From Paguma larvata (taxonomy: Eukaryota; Chordata; Mammalia; Carnivora; Viverridae): 64,000 nucleotides of DNA. A program made the translations under genes and the position numbers. Shown here piece by piece: positions 22,784 through 34,102 of this stretch; position 1 is the stretch's first letter, and every line of letters begins with the position of its first letter. The DNA is taken from positions 5,155,565 to 5,219,564 of the forward strand of contig CM057841.1 in the NCBI GenBank assembly GCA_030068075.1, written 5' to 3'. The notes below the pieces were generated by a model. The model had not been told where the DNA came from, searched no databases, and was given only the letters and a program-made list of their open reading frames with translations.

Positions 22784-22994
22784 TATTTTTGCTTTTTAAA
22801 TGTAACATTTTATTTTGGTCAAATGACATTGTAGGAGTTTGCCGCGCGGCTGCCATGACAGAGCCGACAGCCTGGGAGGCTTACTCGACAGACATTTATT
22901 TTCTGAGCCTCTTTCCTTGGCTCGTAGACGGCCGCCTGCTCCGTGTCCTCCCCTGTCTTCCTTCCGTGCATGTCTGTGTCCCCATCTCCTCTTC

Positions 22995-23114
22995 TTCCTC
23001 TTCTTTTCTTTGAGATGTTATTGTAAGTAGGCTCTACGCCCAACGTGGGGCTGGAACTCACGACCTTGAGATCAAGAGTTGCGTGCTTTTCTGAGCGAGC
23101 CAGCCAGGCACGCC
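22995..23114 (-). mobile_element. short-form CAN SINE
   Basis: Antisense short subtype: 'taagtaggctctacgcccaa', 'ggggctggaactcacgacc', ending agccagccaggcacgccc. Confidence 0.9.
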
Positions 23115-23119
23115 CTGCT

Positions 23120-23285
23120 CTCCTTTTCTCCTAAGGACGCCGGTCACACTGGGCTGGACCCACCTACCCCTTCATTTTAACTTAATCACCTCTTTACAGA
23201 CCCTGTCGTTGAATTCAGTCACATTCTGAGGTCCCGGGAGTTGGGACTCTGACACAGGAATTTGGGGAAGACGCAACTTGGCCTG
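23120..23285 (-). mobile_element. MaLR-like LTR fragment, antisense
   Basis: 'cattttaacttaatcacctc', 'tttacagaccctg' and 'gtcacattctgaggtcccgg' match the reverse complement of a MaLR LTR. Only part of the LTR is kept. Confidence 0.72.
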
Positions 23286-23959
23286 TGACGCCGGCAGCCC
23301 AAGTGGGGTTAGATGGGGTGAAGGGCTTGTTAGGGCCACATCCAGGGATGTATTTTAGACCTGGGTCAGTGGCTTGGATCTCACCCAGTTTTCAGGGCGG
23401 AACTCCCCACGGACATTGGGCAAAGGAGGGCCACAGACGTGCATCTAAGCGAGTTGCCCCTGGCTGCCCCTGGGGCACCGGGGCTGGAGACACGGGGAGA
23501 CCCAGGCAAAGAAACCGGCCACCTCTGGGGTCGGTAGGCTGGAGAGGCACGGGCAGAGGAGAGAGATTTGGATCCAAGTCATCAGGCGTGAATGTTCTCA
23601 GCAGCTGCCGCCTCCCCAGCCAGAGGAGATCCAGACACGACAGAAGACCGAGGCCCAGCCTCTCCTCCCGGCCGCCTCTTCACAGGTGATGGAGTCTGTG
23701 GCCGGAAGCCTTTTTCTTTCTCCGGTTCCGCCAATTCCTTCCATTTGGGTAGTTTTCAAGTGACTCCGTGGCATTCTCGGACGCCCTCTGCTGCCCATTT
23801 TCTTCAGCGCGTGAGAACCGTCTGTCCCTGGGGCAGTGCAACGGGAGTCGCCAACCGCGGGTGACACAGAGCACTGGGGACGTGGCCAGACCGAAGCGAC
23901 ATGTGGCATAGAGTGTAAAACCTGCGGGGGGCCGCGAAGACTGTGTCTGAGAAAAGAGG
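23286..23959. other. unassigned sequence
   Basis: No gene recognised. The 134-codon plus-strand frame at 23285-23689 overlaps open frames on the minus strand and shows no domain. Confidence 0.4.
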
Positions 23960-24180
23960 GTGAAATATCGCGTTAACAATGTTTTATGCTGATTCCATGT
24001 TGATTATTCGATAGTATTTGCAATATATTGGATTAAATGGATACGATTATAAAATCGATCTCGCCTGTTCCTTTTTTTGCCTTTTTCAATGAGGATACGA
24101 GGAAGTTTTAAATAACACATGTGGTTTGTGTTCTATTTCTTTATTTCTCACTGGTGTGGACTATTATAAATGTATGGGTA
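23960..24180 (-). mobile_element. hAT-like MER-group DNA transposon fragment
   Basis: 'tttttgcctttttcaatgag' and 'aggaagttttaaataacaca', then 'tgtggtttgtgttctatttc', are the reverse complement of the element also present at 30470-31010. Family name uncertain. Confidence 0.55.
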
Positions 24181-24189
24181 TATTAAGTG

Positions 24190-24410
24190 GGGTTTCTCAG
24201 CTTGGTACTACTGACGTTTGGGGCTAGGTCGTTCTTTGTCGTGGGGGCCGTCCTGTGCTCTGTAAAATGTTGAGCAGCGTCCCTGGGCTTCAGCCTCTAG
24301 ATGGTAGTAGCAGCCCCCTCTCGGCTATGACAACCAAAAGTGTCTCTAGACATTGCCAGATTGTCCCCTGAGGGACAAAATCACCCTCGGTTAAGAACTA
24401 CTTATATATG
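24190..24410 (-). mobile_element. MER5A-like hAT-Charlie element
   Basis: 'tttctcagcttggtactact' at one end, then 'gtcctgtgctctgtaaaatg', 'ctctagatggtagtagcagc' and 'gacaaccaaaagtgtctcta', ending 'ggttaagaacta'. This is the full phrase order of MER5A, reversed. Confidence 0.88.
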
Positions 24411-24554
24411 ATTACATATATGTATGTATATGTATATATTTGTATATGTAATCATTTAGAGAGAAATAAATTGATTTTAATTACATTATTCTATATGGAC
24501 ACATATGTATTAATGAAATAAAAATATGTATGAAATTTAACTACATGTGGTCCC

Positions 24555-24735
24555 TTCTGCGCCCCCACTATGTGCAGGCTCTGCGGGGCGGGCTTACCCA
24601 CATCTTCCCTTGGGATCCTCGCAGCGACCCCACGAGATGGGCATACTGTCTTCCCCATTTTGCAGATGAGGAAACTGAGGCACAGGATGGGTAAGTGACT
24701 GCTCCTGTATTCAAGTCCAGGCACGCCGTTGGTGG
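24555..24735 (+). mobile_element. MIR SINE
   Basis: 'cactatgtgcaggctctg', 'tcctcgcagcgaccccacga' and 'attttgcagatgaggaaact' then 'gaggcacag' form a well preserved MIR core in sense orientation. Confidence 0.87.
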
Positions 24736-24779
24736 AAGGGAAGGAGGAGTGCGCCCCACACCCACGGGCGGACCCACAG

Positions 24780-24890
24780 GAACCCAGGTTCGGCATTGGA
24801 CATACAGCAACATAGTTAGCAACGCTGAGTCGTGTACTTGAAACTTGCTAAGAGGGTAGATCTTAAGTGTTCTCATCGCACACAAAGAAA
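24780..24890 (+). mobile_element. L1 3' end fragment, left piece
   Basis: 'gtgtacttgaaacttgctaa', 'gagggtagatcttaagtgtt' and 'ctcatcgcacac' match an L1 3' UTR phrase also seen at 34540-34590. Confidence 0.75.
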
Positions 24891-25165
24891 AGGAAGGAAG
24901 GAAGTGAAGGAAGGGGCAAAGGAAGGAAGGAAGAGAGAGAGAGAGAGAGAAAGAAAGAGAGAGAGAAAAAGAAAGAAAGAAAAAAGGAAAGGAAAGGAAA
25001 AGAAAAAAGGAAAGAAAGAAAGAGAGAGAAAAAGAGAAAGAAAGAAAAGAAAGAAAAAGGAAAGGAAAAGAAAAAAGAAAAGAAAGGAAAGAGAAAGAGA
25101 AAGAAAGAGAGAGGGACTAAGAAAGGGAGAAAAGAGAGGGAGAGAGGAAGGGAGGCAGGAAGGGA
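24888..25165. repeat. long polypurine (GAAA/GGAA/GAGA)n tract
   Basis: About 275 bases that are almost pure purine on the plus strand. Interwoven AAAG, GGAA and GAGA units keep three frames open on each strand, so the 117-190 codon open frames here are artefacts of Lys/Arg/Glu or Phe/Leu/Ser repeats. The tract grew from the A-rich run of an L1 3' end. Confidence 0.95.
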
Positions 25166-25179
25166 ACTCCGTGAGGGGC

Positions 25180-25310
25180 AGATACTCGGCAGTGATGATT
25201 GTCTCACACGGTCCACGTCTGTCTGATCAGCACACTGTGCACCCTAAAAGTATACACTTGCGATTCGTCAGTCACACTTCAGTAAAGCTGGACCGGCAAC
25301 AAACATCATT
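25180..25310 (+). mobile_element. L1 3' end fragment, right piece
   Basis: 'tgcaccctaaaagtatacac' and 'cacacttcagtaaagctgg' are the last phrases of an L1 3' UTR. Together with the left piece they bracket the polypurine tract. Confidence 0.75.
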
Positions 25311-26749
25311 CAGGATCCGCCTGGGTGCTGCGTGGGCCCCATCCTTGTGCTGGAATCAGTCCTCCCTGGAGGGGGCGTCGAGGAGGTGCGAGCCAGGACT
25401 GTGACACGTGCCCCCCCCCCCCCGCCACCACCAGGAGGCCAGAAGAATCCAGAACACAGGTTCCAATGCAATCACCCCCATGAGACCGCTGTGTAAGGAG
25501 ACAGCACAAATTCATACCTCGTCCATCGTCCGGGTGGGGTCGCCTGTGCTGTAGGCCTACTACGTGCCCCTGCAAGGCAGGGGGTCCAGAGATAACTCAC
25601 CGGTGTGGCTGCGCCCACAGGGAGGTGCTCCTCCAGAGTGGCAGAGGGAGCACAGAGGAGGAGCAAACAAAGAATCAGATTGCAGGGGAAGGCGATTTGG
25701 GGAAATAAGACAGGAAAATGATTGGGGCCAGGTCAGTGGGAGATTCTAGAAAGTGCTTTTCTAAGGTGGAGCCCACAGACCTGCATGGGGAGTTCTGTAG
25801 GAAAACGCCTGCCAGGAACTCAGCCGGGAGTGGGGGGTGAGGTGGGTCTGAGGTAGTTCTCCCCTGCCTCTGACCCCAGGCTCCCCTGCACCAGGCGAGG
25901 GGGTGCAGGTTGCGGGGAGAAGCCACCTGCCCGCAGCCCCTCTCAGTGACCCCTCCCCCAGCCCCCCGCAGAGGCGGGGCCCTCCCGGAGTCTGGGCTGG
26001 GATTTGAATGTGCAGGTGCCCACAGTCTAACTCCCAAGCCTGGAATTTTCCCTCCCTGGACCCCACCCCCCGCCGCCCCCCCCCCCCAGCAGCCACTCCT
26101 CCTGCTCTCGGCTGCGGTTTCCATGGCAGCGGTGGTCTTAGCCAGGTGACAGCTTCTGAGGCTGGGAGGTGGGGCAAGGGCACCAGCCTGTGGGGGCAGG
26201 GTCCCCATTAGCAGTCAGCTAGCGACTTCGATGTAATTAAAATGCATCCTCCGACTGGGTCTTCGCAGAACGGGAAACACAGGTCTCTGCAGGTGGGTTG
26301 GAAATCCCAAAGTGCCCCAAAGAGCCAGCGATCTGAACCTTCTCTGTCTTCCAACTCATTCATTCATTCACCGAACCACTAATTTATTTCACAAACATTT
26401 ATTCCTTTAAATAGATGCTGAACATAGATGAGTCTATGAATATACTAATTCTACGCCTATTCTAAGCCCCAGGCTTTGTTCTAGGGATGAAGGAAAAGCC
26501 CAAAGTGCCTCCTTTCTTAAGGCTTATTCCATGCCCACACGGACATAAGCATATAATACAATAATACAATGGCAGGCTCCGGTAGGTGTTGAAAGACAAA
26601 GCCACCAACATTGTTTTCAATTTCATTTTCTTCTTTTTTAAACAGTAGCACATTTTGAGTGGTGGTTACATGTTGACTCAGTGAACATAATTATGGTATG
26701 GGCGATGTTGTGTGGTGAACACTCCACCGTGGCATCTGTTACACATGCT
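25311..26749. other. unassigned, with C runs and a degraded old repeat
   Basis: C runs lie at about 25411-25423 and 26080-26089. From about 26390 to 26600 the text 'aaacatttattcctttaaat' and 'aggctttgttctagggatga' resembles an old L2/MIR-class repeat that I cannot name. GC-rich frames of 140-177 codons at 25675-26208 lack any domain. Confidence 0.42.
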
Positions 26750-26964
26750 CTTTTTTTAATGTTTATTTTATATTTACAGAGAAAGAAAGTGAGAGCACAA
26801 GTGGGGGGAGGGGGCAAAGAGAGAGGGGGACAGAGGATCCAAAGCAGAGTCTGCCCTGTCAGTGAGGAGCCCGACCTGGGACTCGAACCCAAGCGGCGTG
26901 AGATCATGACCTGAGCCAAGATCAAGAGTTGGATGCTTAACCGACTGAGCCCCCCAGACACCCC
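26750..26964 (-). mobile_element. felid SINE
   Basis: Antisense full-length copy, somewhat diverged (ending ctgagccccccagacacccc). Confidence 0.92.
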
Positions 26965-27254
26965 ATACAGTCTTTAATGTGTAATTCCAAGCTCATGGCG
27001 TCGTCGGCCCCCACTTCTTTTTAACAGAACTGTAATTTTTGCACCATTTTTCTCCCAAATTCCTATTTTCCACTTCATGTGAAGACAGCACGGCATGGTG
27101 GTTAAAGGCTGGATCGAACCCGCTTATCCACTTGCTGTCGCCGGCCTCTGCCTGGTGCCTCTGCTCTAACACGGGGACTGTCCTGGCGAGCGTGAGTAGA
27201 GGGTGTCTACTAGGATACATGTACCCAGTAAATAAAATAGGTAAATCGGGGAGA

Positions 27255-28040
27255 TAATTCCATACTGACTTACACAACTTACTCCTTATTCGCATAGATT
27301 CGGAATATCTATACATGTTTTCTAACTTATTTAACCCGCCCCCTCCCCATGGATACTGAGGTTGTGCCCAATCCTTTGTGATAACCGATGCTGCCATGAA
27401 TCACGTGCGCACACATGCGTGAGGACACCCGTGCGATGTAGTCCTCGAAGTGGAATTTCCAGGCCGAAGAGTGCGGCATTCAGGTTTGCCCGTGAGAAGG
27501 CCCAGTGGCCGCCATCAAGGTCGTGTCAGTTTCCACGCCCGCCAATAACGGATGAGCACTGAAGAGATTTCAACAGAAAAATACGGTTTTCCAATTTCTT
27601 GGGAAAATTCAGAAGGACCGAACAATGGTAGGTTTGACTTCACGTATGGAAGCCGTTACACGGTGTCTGGCGGCACCTGTCCTTTCCAGAAAAACACGGT
27701 CTCTCCCCTTTACCACGCTCCCCACCACCCTCTGTCATCCCCAGGTCCAGATCCCGTCAGTGTCCAGTTTGCATTGTGCTGGGGATCGCGATTCCCTTTC
27801 CAGAGAAGACGTCTCCGGACGCCCTGGAGGATACTGAGGCCAGACTGACAGGATCACTCATTTTTAAGAAAATGCCAAACGTTTTCCAAAGCGGTTGTGC
27901 CGTTTTGTGCTCCCGCCAACAGGTCACGAACGTTTCCGTTCAGGGTTCCACATCCTCACCAACACTGATGTTGTCAGTCTCTTTCTTACCCCCCATTCTG
28001 GTGAGTGTGAGGCCGTGGTCACGTTTCCGTTTTCACTGTT
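27255..28040 (-). mobile_element. old L1 (L1M-like) 3' region, antisense
   Basis: 'aacagatgctgccatgaat'-like text, 'gtggaatttccaggccgaag', then 'acgttttccaaagcggttgt' and 'cacatcctcaccaacactga' match the reverse complement of the common L1 3' region. A partly non-matching stretch lies at about 27560-27840. The open frames are not genes. Confidence 0.7.
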
Positions 28041-28749
28041 GTTTTGTGAGTGAGAGAGGGGAGAACTCGCCTTTAGGGAAAAGGAAGAGTATTCCGAGGG
28101 TCTAGCTGTGCCTGAGCCGTGTCTGCTTCCCTCCCTTCGGGGCCTGGAGAGGTTGGAGGGGGAGTCTCCAGCGGGGACATGGGCGGTGCCTGAGAGCCCG
28201 GGAGGGAAGGACTCACCCTGAGATCGTGCCCCGTGGATTGATCTCCCCCTCCACCACCTTCTCTCGATTCTCCTCCTACCCGAATACTGAAGGCCAGGCT
28301 CCCCCCTCACCCGGCCTGCCTTCCTTGATGGCACTCCCTCCACAAAACCATCCTCTGCCCCCTCCATTTCCTAGGTCATTCTGCCTTTCATAAACCTTTC
28401 CTCCCTCCAAACAAGTCGCGGACTCTCCCGCAGTTTCACAAACATGCGTGTGCGAAGCACCTACTATGTGCCAGGCCCACTGCGCACTGCTGGGGGTGCA
28501 GGAGGAGGGGAAGAAAGGCAGAGTGTCCCGTCTCCCCGAACGGAACTTACTCCGAAGTGAGGGAAAGACAGTAAAAAAGAAACGAGGGTGTGGGGGAGAT
28601 GGGGAGACGTTGGGCAAAGAGCACAAAGTCTCAGTTGTGCGGGACGAACGAGTCCCGGGATCCGACGCAGAGCGGCAGGGACTCCACTTAACACCGTGTT
28701 GCGTCCTGGGCTTCTGCTCCGTACACACGCATCGCATGGCACCCGAGTC
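28041..28749. other. unassigned sequence with old repeat scrap
   Basis: 'cacctactatgtgccaggcc' at about 28458 is a MIR/L2-class phrase. Minus-strand frames of 147 and 153 codons have no motif. No gene supported. Confidence 0.42.
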
Positions 28750-28895
28750 ATAACCGTGGGAGGGGAGGCGTAGGCTACAATGGGCTTCATTGTGGCAATT
28801 GATTCACCACGTATATGCGTGTCCAAACATGTATCGAAACACTGTAAATGTATATACAATTTTTATTTGTCAATCACACCTCATTAAAGCTGAGG
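28750..28895 (+). mobile_element. L1 3' end fragment
   Basis: 'cattgtggcaattgattcac' and 'atttgtcaatcacacctcat' then 'taaagctgag' fit an L1 3' terminus in sense orientation. Confidence 0.68.
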
Positions 28896-29057
28896 CAGGG
28901 CGGGTGGGGGGCGCGGGGGGGAGAAACAAGAAGCTAATTTCAGGGGCTGAAATGACATGCATTAAGTAAAGCCGGGGAGGGGGTAGAAGTGAGGGCAGCG
29001 AGACGAGGGGTGGGTTCTCCTGGTATCGCTGGTCTGGAAGGTGGCCCAGGACTCTGC

Positions 29058-29272
29058 ATGTTTTATATTTTTTAAACGTTGTTATTTATTTTTGAGAAAC
29101 AGAGAGAGTGTGAGTGGGGGAGGGGCAGAGAGAGTGGGGGAACAGAATCCAAAGCAGGGTCCGAGTTGTCAGCATGGAGCCCGATGTGGGGCTCGAACTC
29201 ACGAGCCGTAAGATGGTGACCTGAGCGGAAGTTGGCTGCTTAACAGACTGAGCCACCCAGGCGCCATCAGGA
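29058..29272 (-). mobile_element. felid SINE
   Basis: Antisense full-length copy ending gagccacccaggcgcca, with little divergence. Confidence 0.94.
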
Positions 29273-30469
29273 CCGTGCATTTTTAATCATCCGCCCTTCC
29301 CCTCCACACAGACTTCCTTCCACACGTCTTCCGACGCAGGGGAAGTCTGCAACGGTTTTTAAAAATCCCAACCACGTCATGTCAGGCATGTGGCCATGCA
29401 ACTTACAAGCAGCGCCTATGATAACCCTCAGCCCCGTCACAGGCTCCAGGCGGGAGAACATGCCCCACTTTTAGGAGAGAAAACTGAGTCCCAGAGAGGA
29501 GAAGTCACTTTCCCACGACCCTGTGTTTTCATCCAACCCCTCCGCCCCCCGCAGTTATTCACTGAGAACCATTAGTATGGCAGGCTCGGATTCTAACCCA
29601 CGCACAGTCTAGAAGGTTCCATTCTCTGACTGTCTCTTAGCCTCCTCCCCATCACCACTCTTGCCGCAGTTTCCATGGCGACAGGCAGAGCCTGCCTGCA
29701 TCATTGAGGCCTGGTGAATTCTCTCAAGAACCAGGGCAGAGCAATGGATGCCGGAGAGTTGAGCGGGGGGAGGGAGGGGGGTGTCCAGGGGAGGGCACAG
29801 ACCTGACGCACCCCCATCTGGGTACATCTGGAATTTGAGCACGTCTTTGAGGGCACATCACAATTGAAAAATGGGCACCTTTAAAATGGTGTCTTTGCAG
29901 AAGGGGGAGAAACAAACCCGGCCGCGGGTGCCTTCGCGGACAGAATCTCACGGCAGCCCCCACACACACCTCCCCCCCCCACCCCGCACTGATGGCGGGA
30001 ACAGCCTTCGTTCTCACCAACAGTGTTAGTTACTTGGCTGAGTCGTTCATGCAACAAGTATTTATCCCTCGATTTCCTGGGACCCAGAGTGAACAAGTCG
30101 GAGGAGATCCAGCTTTCGCCGAAAGAAGAATGACATCCATGAACAACAGAAAAAAAGAGGTCCCTCAGGTTGAAGGAGAACACTTCCCCAGCTGACCGAC
30201 GAGGGCGAGTTTCCTCCGTGACTTTCTGACTGTCAGGTTTCTGTCCTCTTCCCAAATATCTACTTGATCTCTCGAGCAGACGTTAAACATACATATTGGG
30301 AATAGTTATGTGCACTTAATCGTCCTAAGCTCTGGGCATGCAGGATAAACCAGCTACAGAAGGTCTTGACTTCCATGCAACGCTCACCGTCACGCGGGCA
30401 GGCAGAGAGCAAATGAGTAAGAAACACACGAGTGAGGCTATTTCGCGCTCTGAAGCAGGTTTCATTTAA
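29273..30469. other. unassigned, MIR-class scraps
   Basis: 'gggagaacatgccccacttt' with 'gaaaactgagtcccagagag' (about 29451-29500) looks like a MIR core. 'catgcaacaagtatttatcc' (about 30048) and 'aagctctgggcatgcaggat' (about 30328) look like another old repeat. No gene recognised. Confidence 0.42.
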
Positions 30470-30774
30470 AAGTTTCCAGGAGCCGTGTTTAAAAATGTAG
30501 AAAGAAACCGGTGGAATTAGTCTTAACAGGCTTTACTCATCTTAACCGGTTTTATTTAACCCAATAGATGCAAAATATTACTGTTTAAACCGATGACACC
30601 AATGCAATAAAACAATCAATGAGGTATCAATTTTTTATTAGATTTTCAAAATCTGGTGTTTAGGGGCACCTGTTGGTTGGTGTCTGACTCTTGATTTCGG
30701 CTTGGGTCGTGATCCCAGGATCATGGGATCGAGCCCCACGTCGGGCTCCGAGTTGGGCATAGAGCCTCCTTGAG

Positions 30775-30819
<45 letters not shown>

Positions 30820-31010
30820 GCCCCTCTCCTCTGCTTGCATGCTCTCTCTCTCTCTCTCTAAAATAAAAGAAAAAATTTAATCCGGTGTTTATTTCACAAA
30901 TGCAACATTTCTCAGTTGAGACTAGCCACGTTCCGAGCACTCGGGAGCCACAAGCTGGTGGCCGCTGTGTTGGAAACACAGAGCTGAACACTGCTGTGAG
31001 GAGAGGTATC
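30470..31010 (+). mobile_element. hAT-like MER-group DNA transposon, split by SINE
   Basis: 'ttaaccggttttatttaacc' and 'caatagatgcaaaatattac', then after the SINE 'ttgagactagccacgttccg' and 'agctggtggccgctgtgttg'. The phrase order matches a common non-autonomous mammalian DNA transposon. Exact family unsure. Confidence 0.6.
30663..30878 (+). mobile_element. felid SINE with 5' internal deletion and TSD
   Basis: The head runs from ggggcacctgttggttgg directly to tgtctgactcttg, omitting about 20 bases. Target-site duplication aatc(t/c)ggtgttta lies at 30650-30662 and 30879-30891. A long CT microsatellite occurs at 30777-30815. Confidence 0.93.
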
Positions 31011-32278
31011 AGGGTAAAGAGGAAAAGAGTGCCAGGTTTGAAGGTGGATGGATACTCCGGACAAAATCTTTCGCCTCAGAAGTCTAGAGAGGGGCCCGGG
31101 AAGTTGCACCTGCACGAGCCTGCACCTGCCCGGGGAGGCTGAACAGGCGACCCGAGGCACACGTGGGCGGGAAGGCCGGGAGGCAGGGAGTGACGGGACC
31201 CCCCCCCAACAGCAGTCCCAGCGGCTAAGAGGATGATTACGCCCATTTGCGAAGAGCAAGGCTGAGGCTTCAGAGAAGTTAGTTAATTACCAAAGACCCT
31301 CTATTTTCATCTCGTTCACGAATAACAAATACAGGTATTTATTGACCACCTGCTCTGTGCTGAGACTGGGATCTCGCATCCACACATTGTGTGTCTTGAG
31401 GGACTGGAAAATTCCAGTCTCTGAGTCCCGCACTGCGTCTTGCTCACCCCTTCCTGCCTCCCCCTCCAACCGCGGTTTCCATGGCAGCGGTCTGTGCCTA
31501 ACATCAGCTGAGTACCCTTGAGGGGAGCAGGGAACGGTGGCCATCACAATAACCTGGGCTGGGCAAGGCGTGGCTGGTGGGGGCGGCGAAATCCTGAGAT
31601 CCAGACCCCGCCCCGGATTACTAGTCACTCAAGCCTTTGGTGCTCATTAAAAGGTTAAAGGGTCTCTTTAGATGGGGTCACTGCAGAAAGGGAAGGGAAG
31701 GGAAGGGAAGGAAAGGGAGGGGAGGGGAGTGGGAGGGAGAAAGGAAAGGAGAGAGCGAGAGAGAAAGAAAGAAAGAAAGGAAAGGAGGGAGGGAGGGAGG
31801 AAGGAAGGAAGGAAGGAAGGAAACCTGCCAAGCAGTTTGCTGCTTCTTCGTCTTAAAGAGATCCCAGGTCTGCAGCAGCTGCAGGTGCCAGAGACACACC
31901 CCTTATCTGCTTTTCCGCCCAACAGCATCTTATTCTTCCTTCCACACAAGTTGATTGAGTGCCCGGAGCACTGTAGACACTTGAATATAATTGCAGAAAG
32001 AAAAAAAAAATGTAAGGAATGAAAACAGGGCTACAAAAGCTTCAAGGATCTTTCTCTCCAAGAAACACAAGTGCGGGGGTTCCATTAATCCTCATTTCAA
32101 AAGACGTCGGGCACCTGTTTCCTGGCACCATTAGCATGCAATCGCCCCCAAGAAACAGTAACTTAAATAAAACCGAAGAAGCATCACAAGTCATAACCCA
32201 AATCAGTGGAAGCAGAGGGGGTGGGGGCTTGCGGTGGAGACTGTTTTTGGCATCACTTTCAGAAATTGATTCCTCCCG
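31011..32278. other. unassigned sequence around a polypurine tract
   Basis: A MIR-like phrase ('catttgcgaagagcaaggct', 'gaggcttcagagaagttagt') lies at about 31240-31290. A second old-repeat phrase ('aggtatttattgaccacctg') is at about 31333. No gene recognised. Confidence 0.42.
31686..31822. repeat. polypurine (GGGAA/GGAA/GAAA)n tract
   Basis: About 135 bases of nearly pure purine on the plus strand, passing from GGGAA to GAAA to GGAA units. The 105-116 codon plus-strand frames crossing it are low complexity. Confidence 0.93.
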
Positions 32279-32485
32279 GGACGCCTGGGCGGCTCAGTTG
32301 GTTAAGTGTCCGACTTCAGCTCAGGTCATGATCTCACCACTCATGAGTTCGAGCCCCGCGTCAGGCTCTGTGCTGACAGCTCAGAGTCTAGAGCCTGCTT
32401 TGGATTCTGTGTCTCCCTCTATCTCTGCCCCACTCACACTCTCTCTTTGTCTCTCTCTCTCAAAAAGAAATAAACATTAAGAAAA
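32279..32485 (+). mobile_element. felid SINE
   Basis: Full-length copy (gggacgcctgggcggctcag) with a tail of aagaaataaacattaag. Confidence 0.94.
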
Positions 32486-32511
32486 AAGAAAGAAAAGAAA
32501 TTGATTGCTCC

Positions 32512-32632
32512 TGGGGTGCCTGGCTGGCTCTGTCTGTAGAATGTGCAACTCTTGATCTCGGGTTGTAAGTTCGAGCCCCACACATGGGTGTGGAAATTAC
32601 TTAAAAATAAAATCTGTAAATTAAAAAAAAAA
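32512..32632 (+). mobile_element. short-form CAN SINE
   Basis: 'ctggggtgcctggctggctc', 'gactcttgatctcgg'-type text and 'gtgtggaaattacttaaaaa' then 'taaaatct': the short subtype in sense orientation, 26 bases after a long-form SINE. Confidence 0.9.
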
Positions 32633-32979
32633 GATAGAAAACTGATTGCTATTAATTTTGAGATGCTGGTCTTAAGTCATAAGCACAATTTAAAATCTCA
32701 GGACAGGCTTCTCGGTGGAGCTTTGGGTGGCTGGGAAATTCTCAATAAATTCCTGCCTCAGGAAGGGAACCAGGCATGAGGGACAAAGCCTTGAACATCT
32801 GCTCGAGCAAGTGTTTGCCTGTTTTTGGCTGTGAAACTATAGAAACTGCTAGTGTTTTCTTCTAATAATTATGGGTCTTTTCACAGGCTGTTTTTTGGTT
32901 TGGGTTTGGTTTTGTTTCCAGAAGCATGGCCATTCGGGCTCTGAAATACCACGGTCCTGAGTAAACGATGGCAGTTTAA
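32633..32979. other. unassigned sequence
   Basis: No gene or named repeat seen. Confidence 0.4.
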
Positions 32980-33198
32980 AAAATTTTTTTTAATTTTTTT
33001 TTAATGTACATTTATTTTTGAGACGAGAGACAGAGCAGGAGCAGGGAGGGGCAGAGAGAGGAGACACAGAATCTGAAGCAGGCTCCATGCTCTGAGCTGT
33101 CAGCACAGAGCCCGACACGGGGCTCGAACCCACAAACCGTGAGATCATGACCTGAGCCGAAGTCAGACGCTCAACTGACGGAGCCACCCAGGCGCCCC
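32980..33198 (-). mobile_element. felid SINE
   Basis: Antisense full-length copy close to the family consensus, ending ggagccacccaggcgcccc. Confidence 0.94.
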
Positions 33199-33464
33199 GA
33201 CAATGGCTGTGTAGAGGGAAGGATAAACTTACGGTGTTTCTCTTCACGCTCCTAAGCAGAAAGGACAGACAACGAAGATTGTGGAGATTATGACAAACAC
33301 CGCTGCAGGCAGATATCCTGAAATACACAGACAATTATTCCTGCTGGCATCTCCACGTGGTCGCCCTCGGACTTAAGTTTTTACCAACTCCAGTTTGTTT
33401 TGTACCATGGCGCATATAACGCACTTTGGAAACAAACCAACTCAGTGCTCTTCAAGCGACTGGC

Positions 33465-33605
33465 TAAATTCTTCTTCTCCTTCTTCTCCTTCTTCTATTT
33501 TCAGTAGGCTCCGCACCCAACACAGGGCTTGAACTTACGGCCCTGAGATCAAGACCTGCGCTCGAGAGTTGGAGCATCGACCACGGGACCCACCCAGGCG
33601 CTCCC
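33465..33605 (-). mobile_element. short-form CAN SINE with (TTC)n tail
   Basis: Antisense short subtype. Its A-rich tail has become a (GAA)n repeat, seen on the plus strand as ttcttctccttcttctcct. Ends acccacccaggcgctccc. Confidence 0.88.
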
Positions 33606-33835
33606 CTGGCTGAGTCGTAATGAACAGACTCAGTGGATTCCCTGCAGCTGGCAAAATTCTGAGGATGTTCTTTATGGACCAAAGAGCAAAATAACACAGT
33701 GAAGGAAAAGCAGGGTGTGTACTAATGGGAAGGGTGGCTACCATTGTGTACAAAAGAGGAAAAGGAACATATATAAAAATATATATAATGCAATACGATG
33801 TATTATATTGCAATACATAACATATGTGGAATAGA

Positions 33836-34035
33836 GGGGCCTGGGGGCCTCAGTCGGTTGAGCGTCTGACTCTTGATTTCAGCTCAGGTCATAACTTCAT
33901 GGTTCGTGAGTTTGAGCCCCGTGTCGGGCTCTACACTACCAGTAAGGAGCCTGCTGGGGATTCTCTGTCTCCCTTTCTCTGTGCCCCTCCCCTGCTCATG
34001 CCTCTCTCTCTCTCAAAAATAAACATTTAAAAAAG
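33836..34035 (+). mobile_element. felid SINE
   Basis: Subtype with 'ctacactaccagtaaggagc' in the middle, i.e. without the 'cagagcctggagcc' block. The AATAAACATT tail merges into an AT-rich spacer to 34090. Confidence 0.92.
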
Positions 34036-34102
34036 AAAATATATGTAATAAATAATATATAAAACATAATAATATATAAAATACATAAAAACAAGTGAAT
34101 GC

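Noticed and set aside
24832..25404. 190-codon plus-strand Lys/Arg/Glu-rich frame
   Set aside because: Pure product of the polypurine simple repeat in an L1 3' end.
32279..32480. Frequent 60-100 codon frames with a recurring Ser-rich motif (AQVMIS, SGSVL, LEPASDS)
   Set aside because: These are translations of SINE copies and recur wherever a SINE lies.
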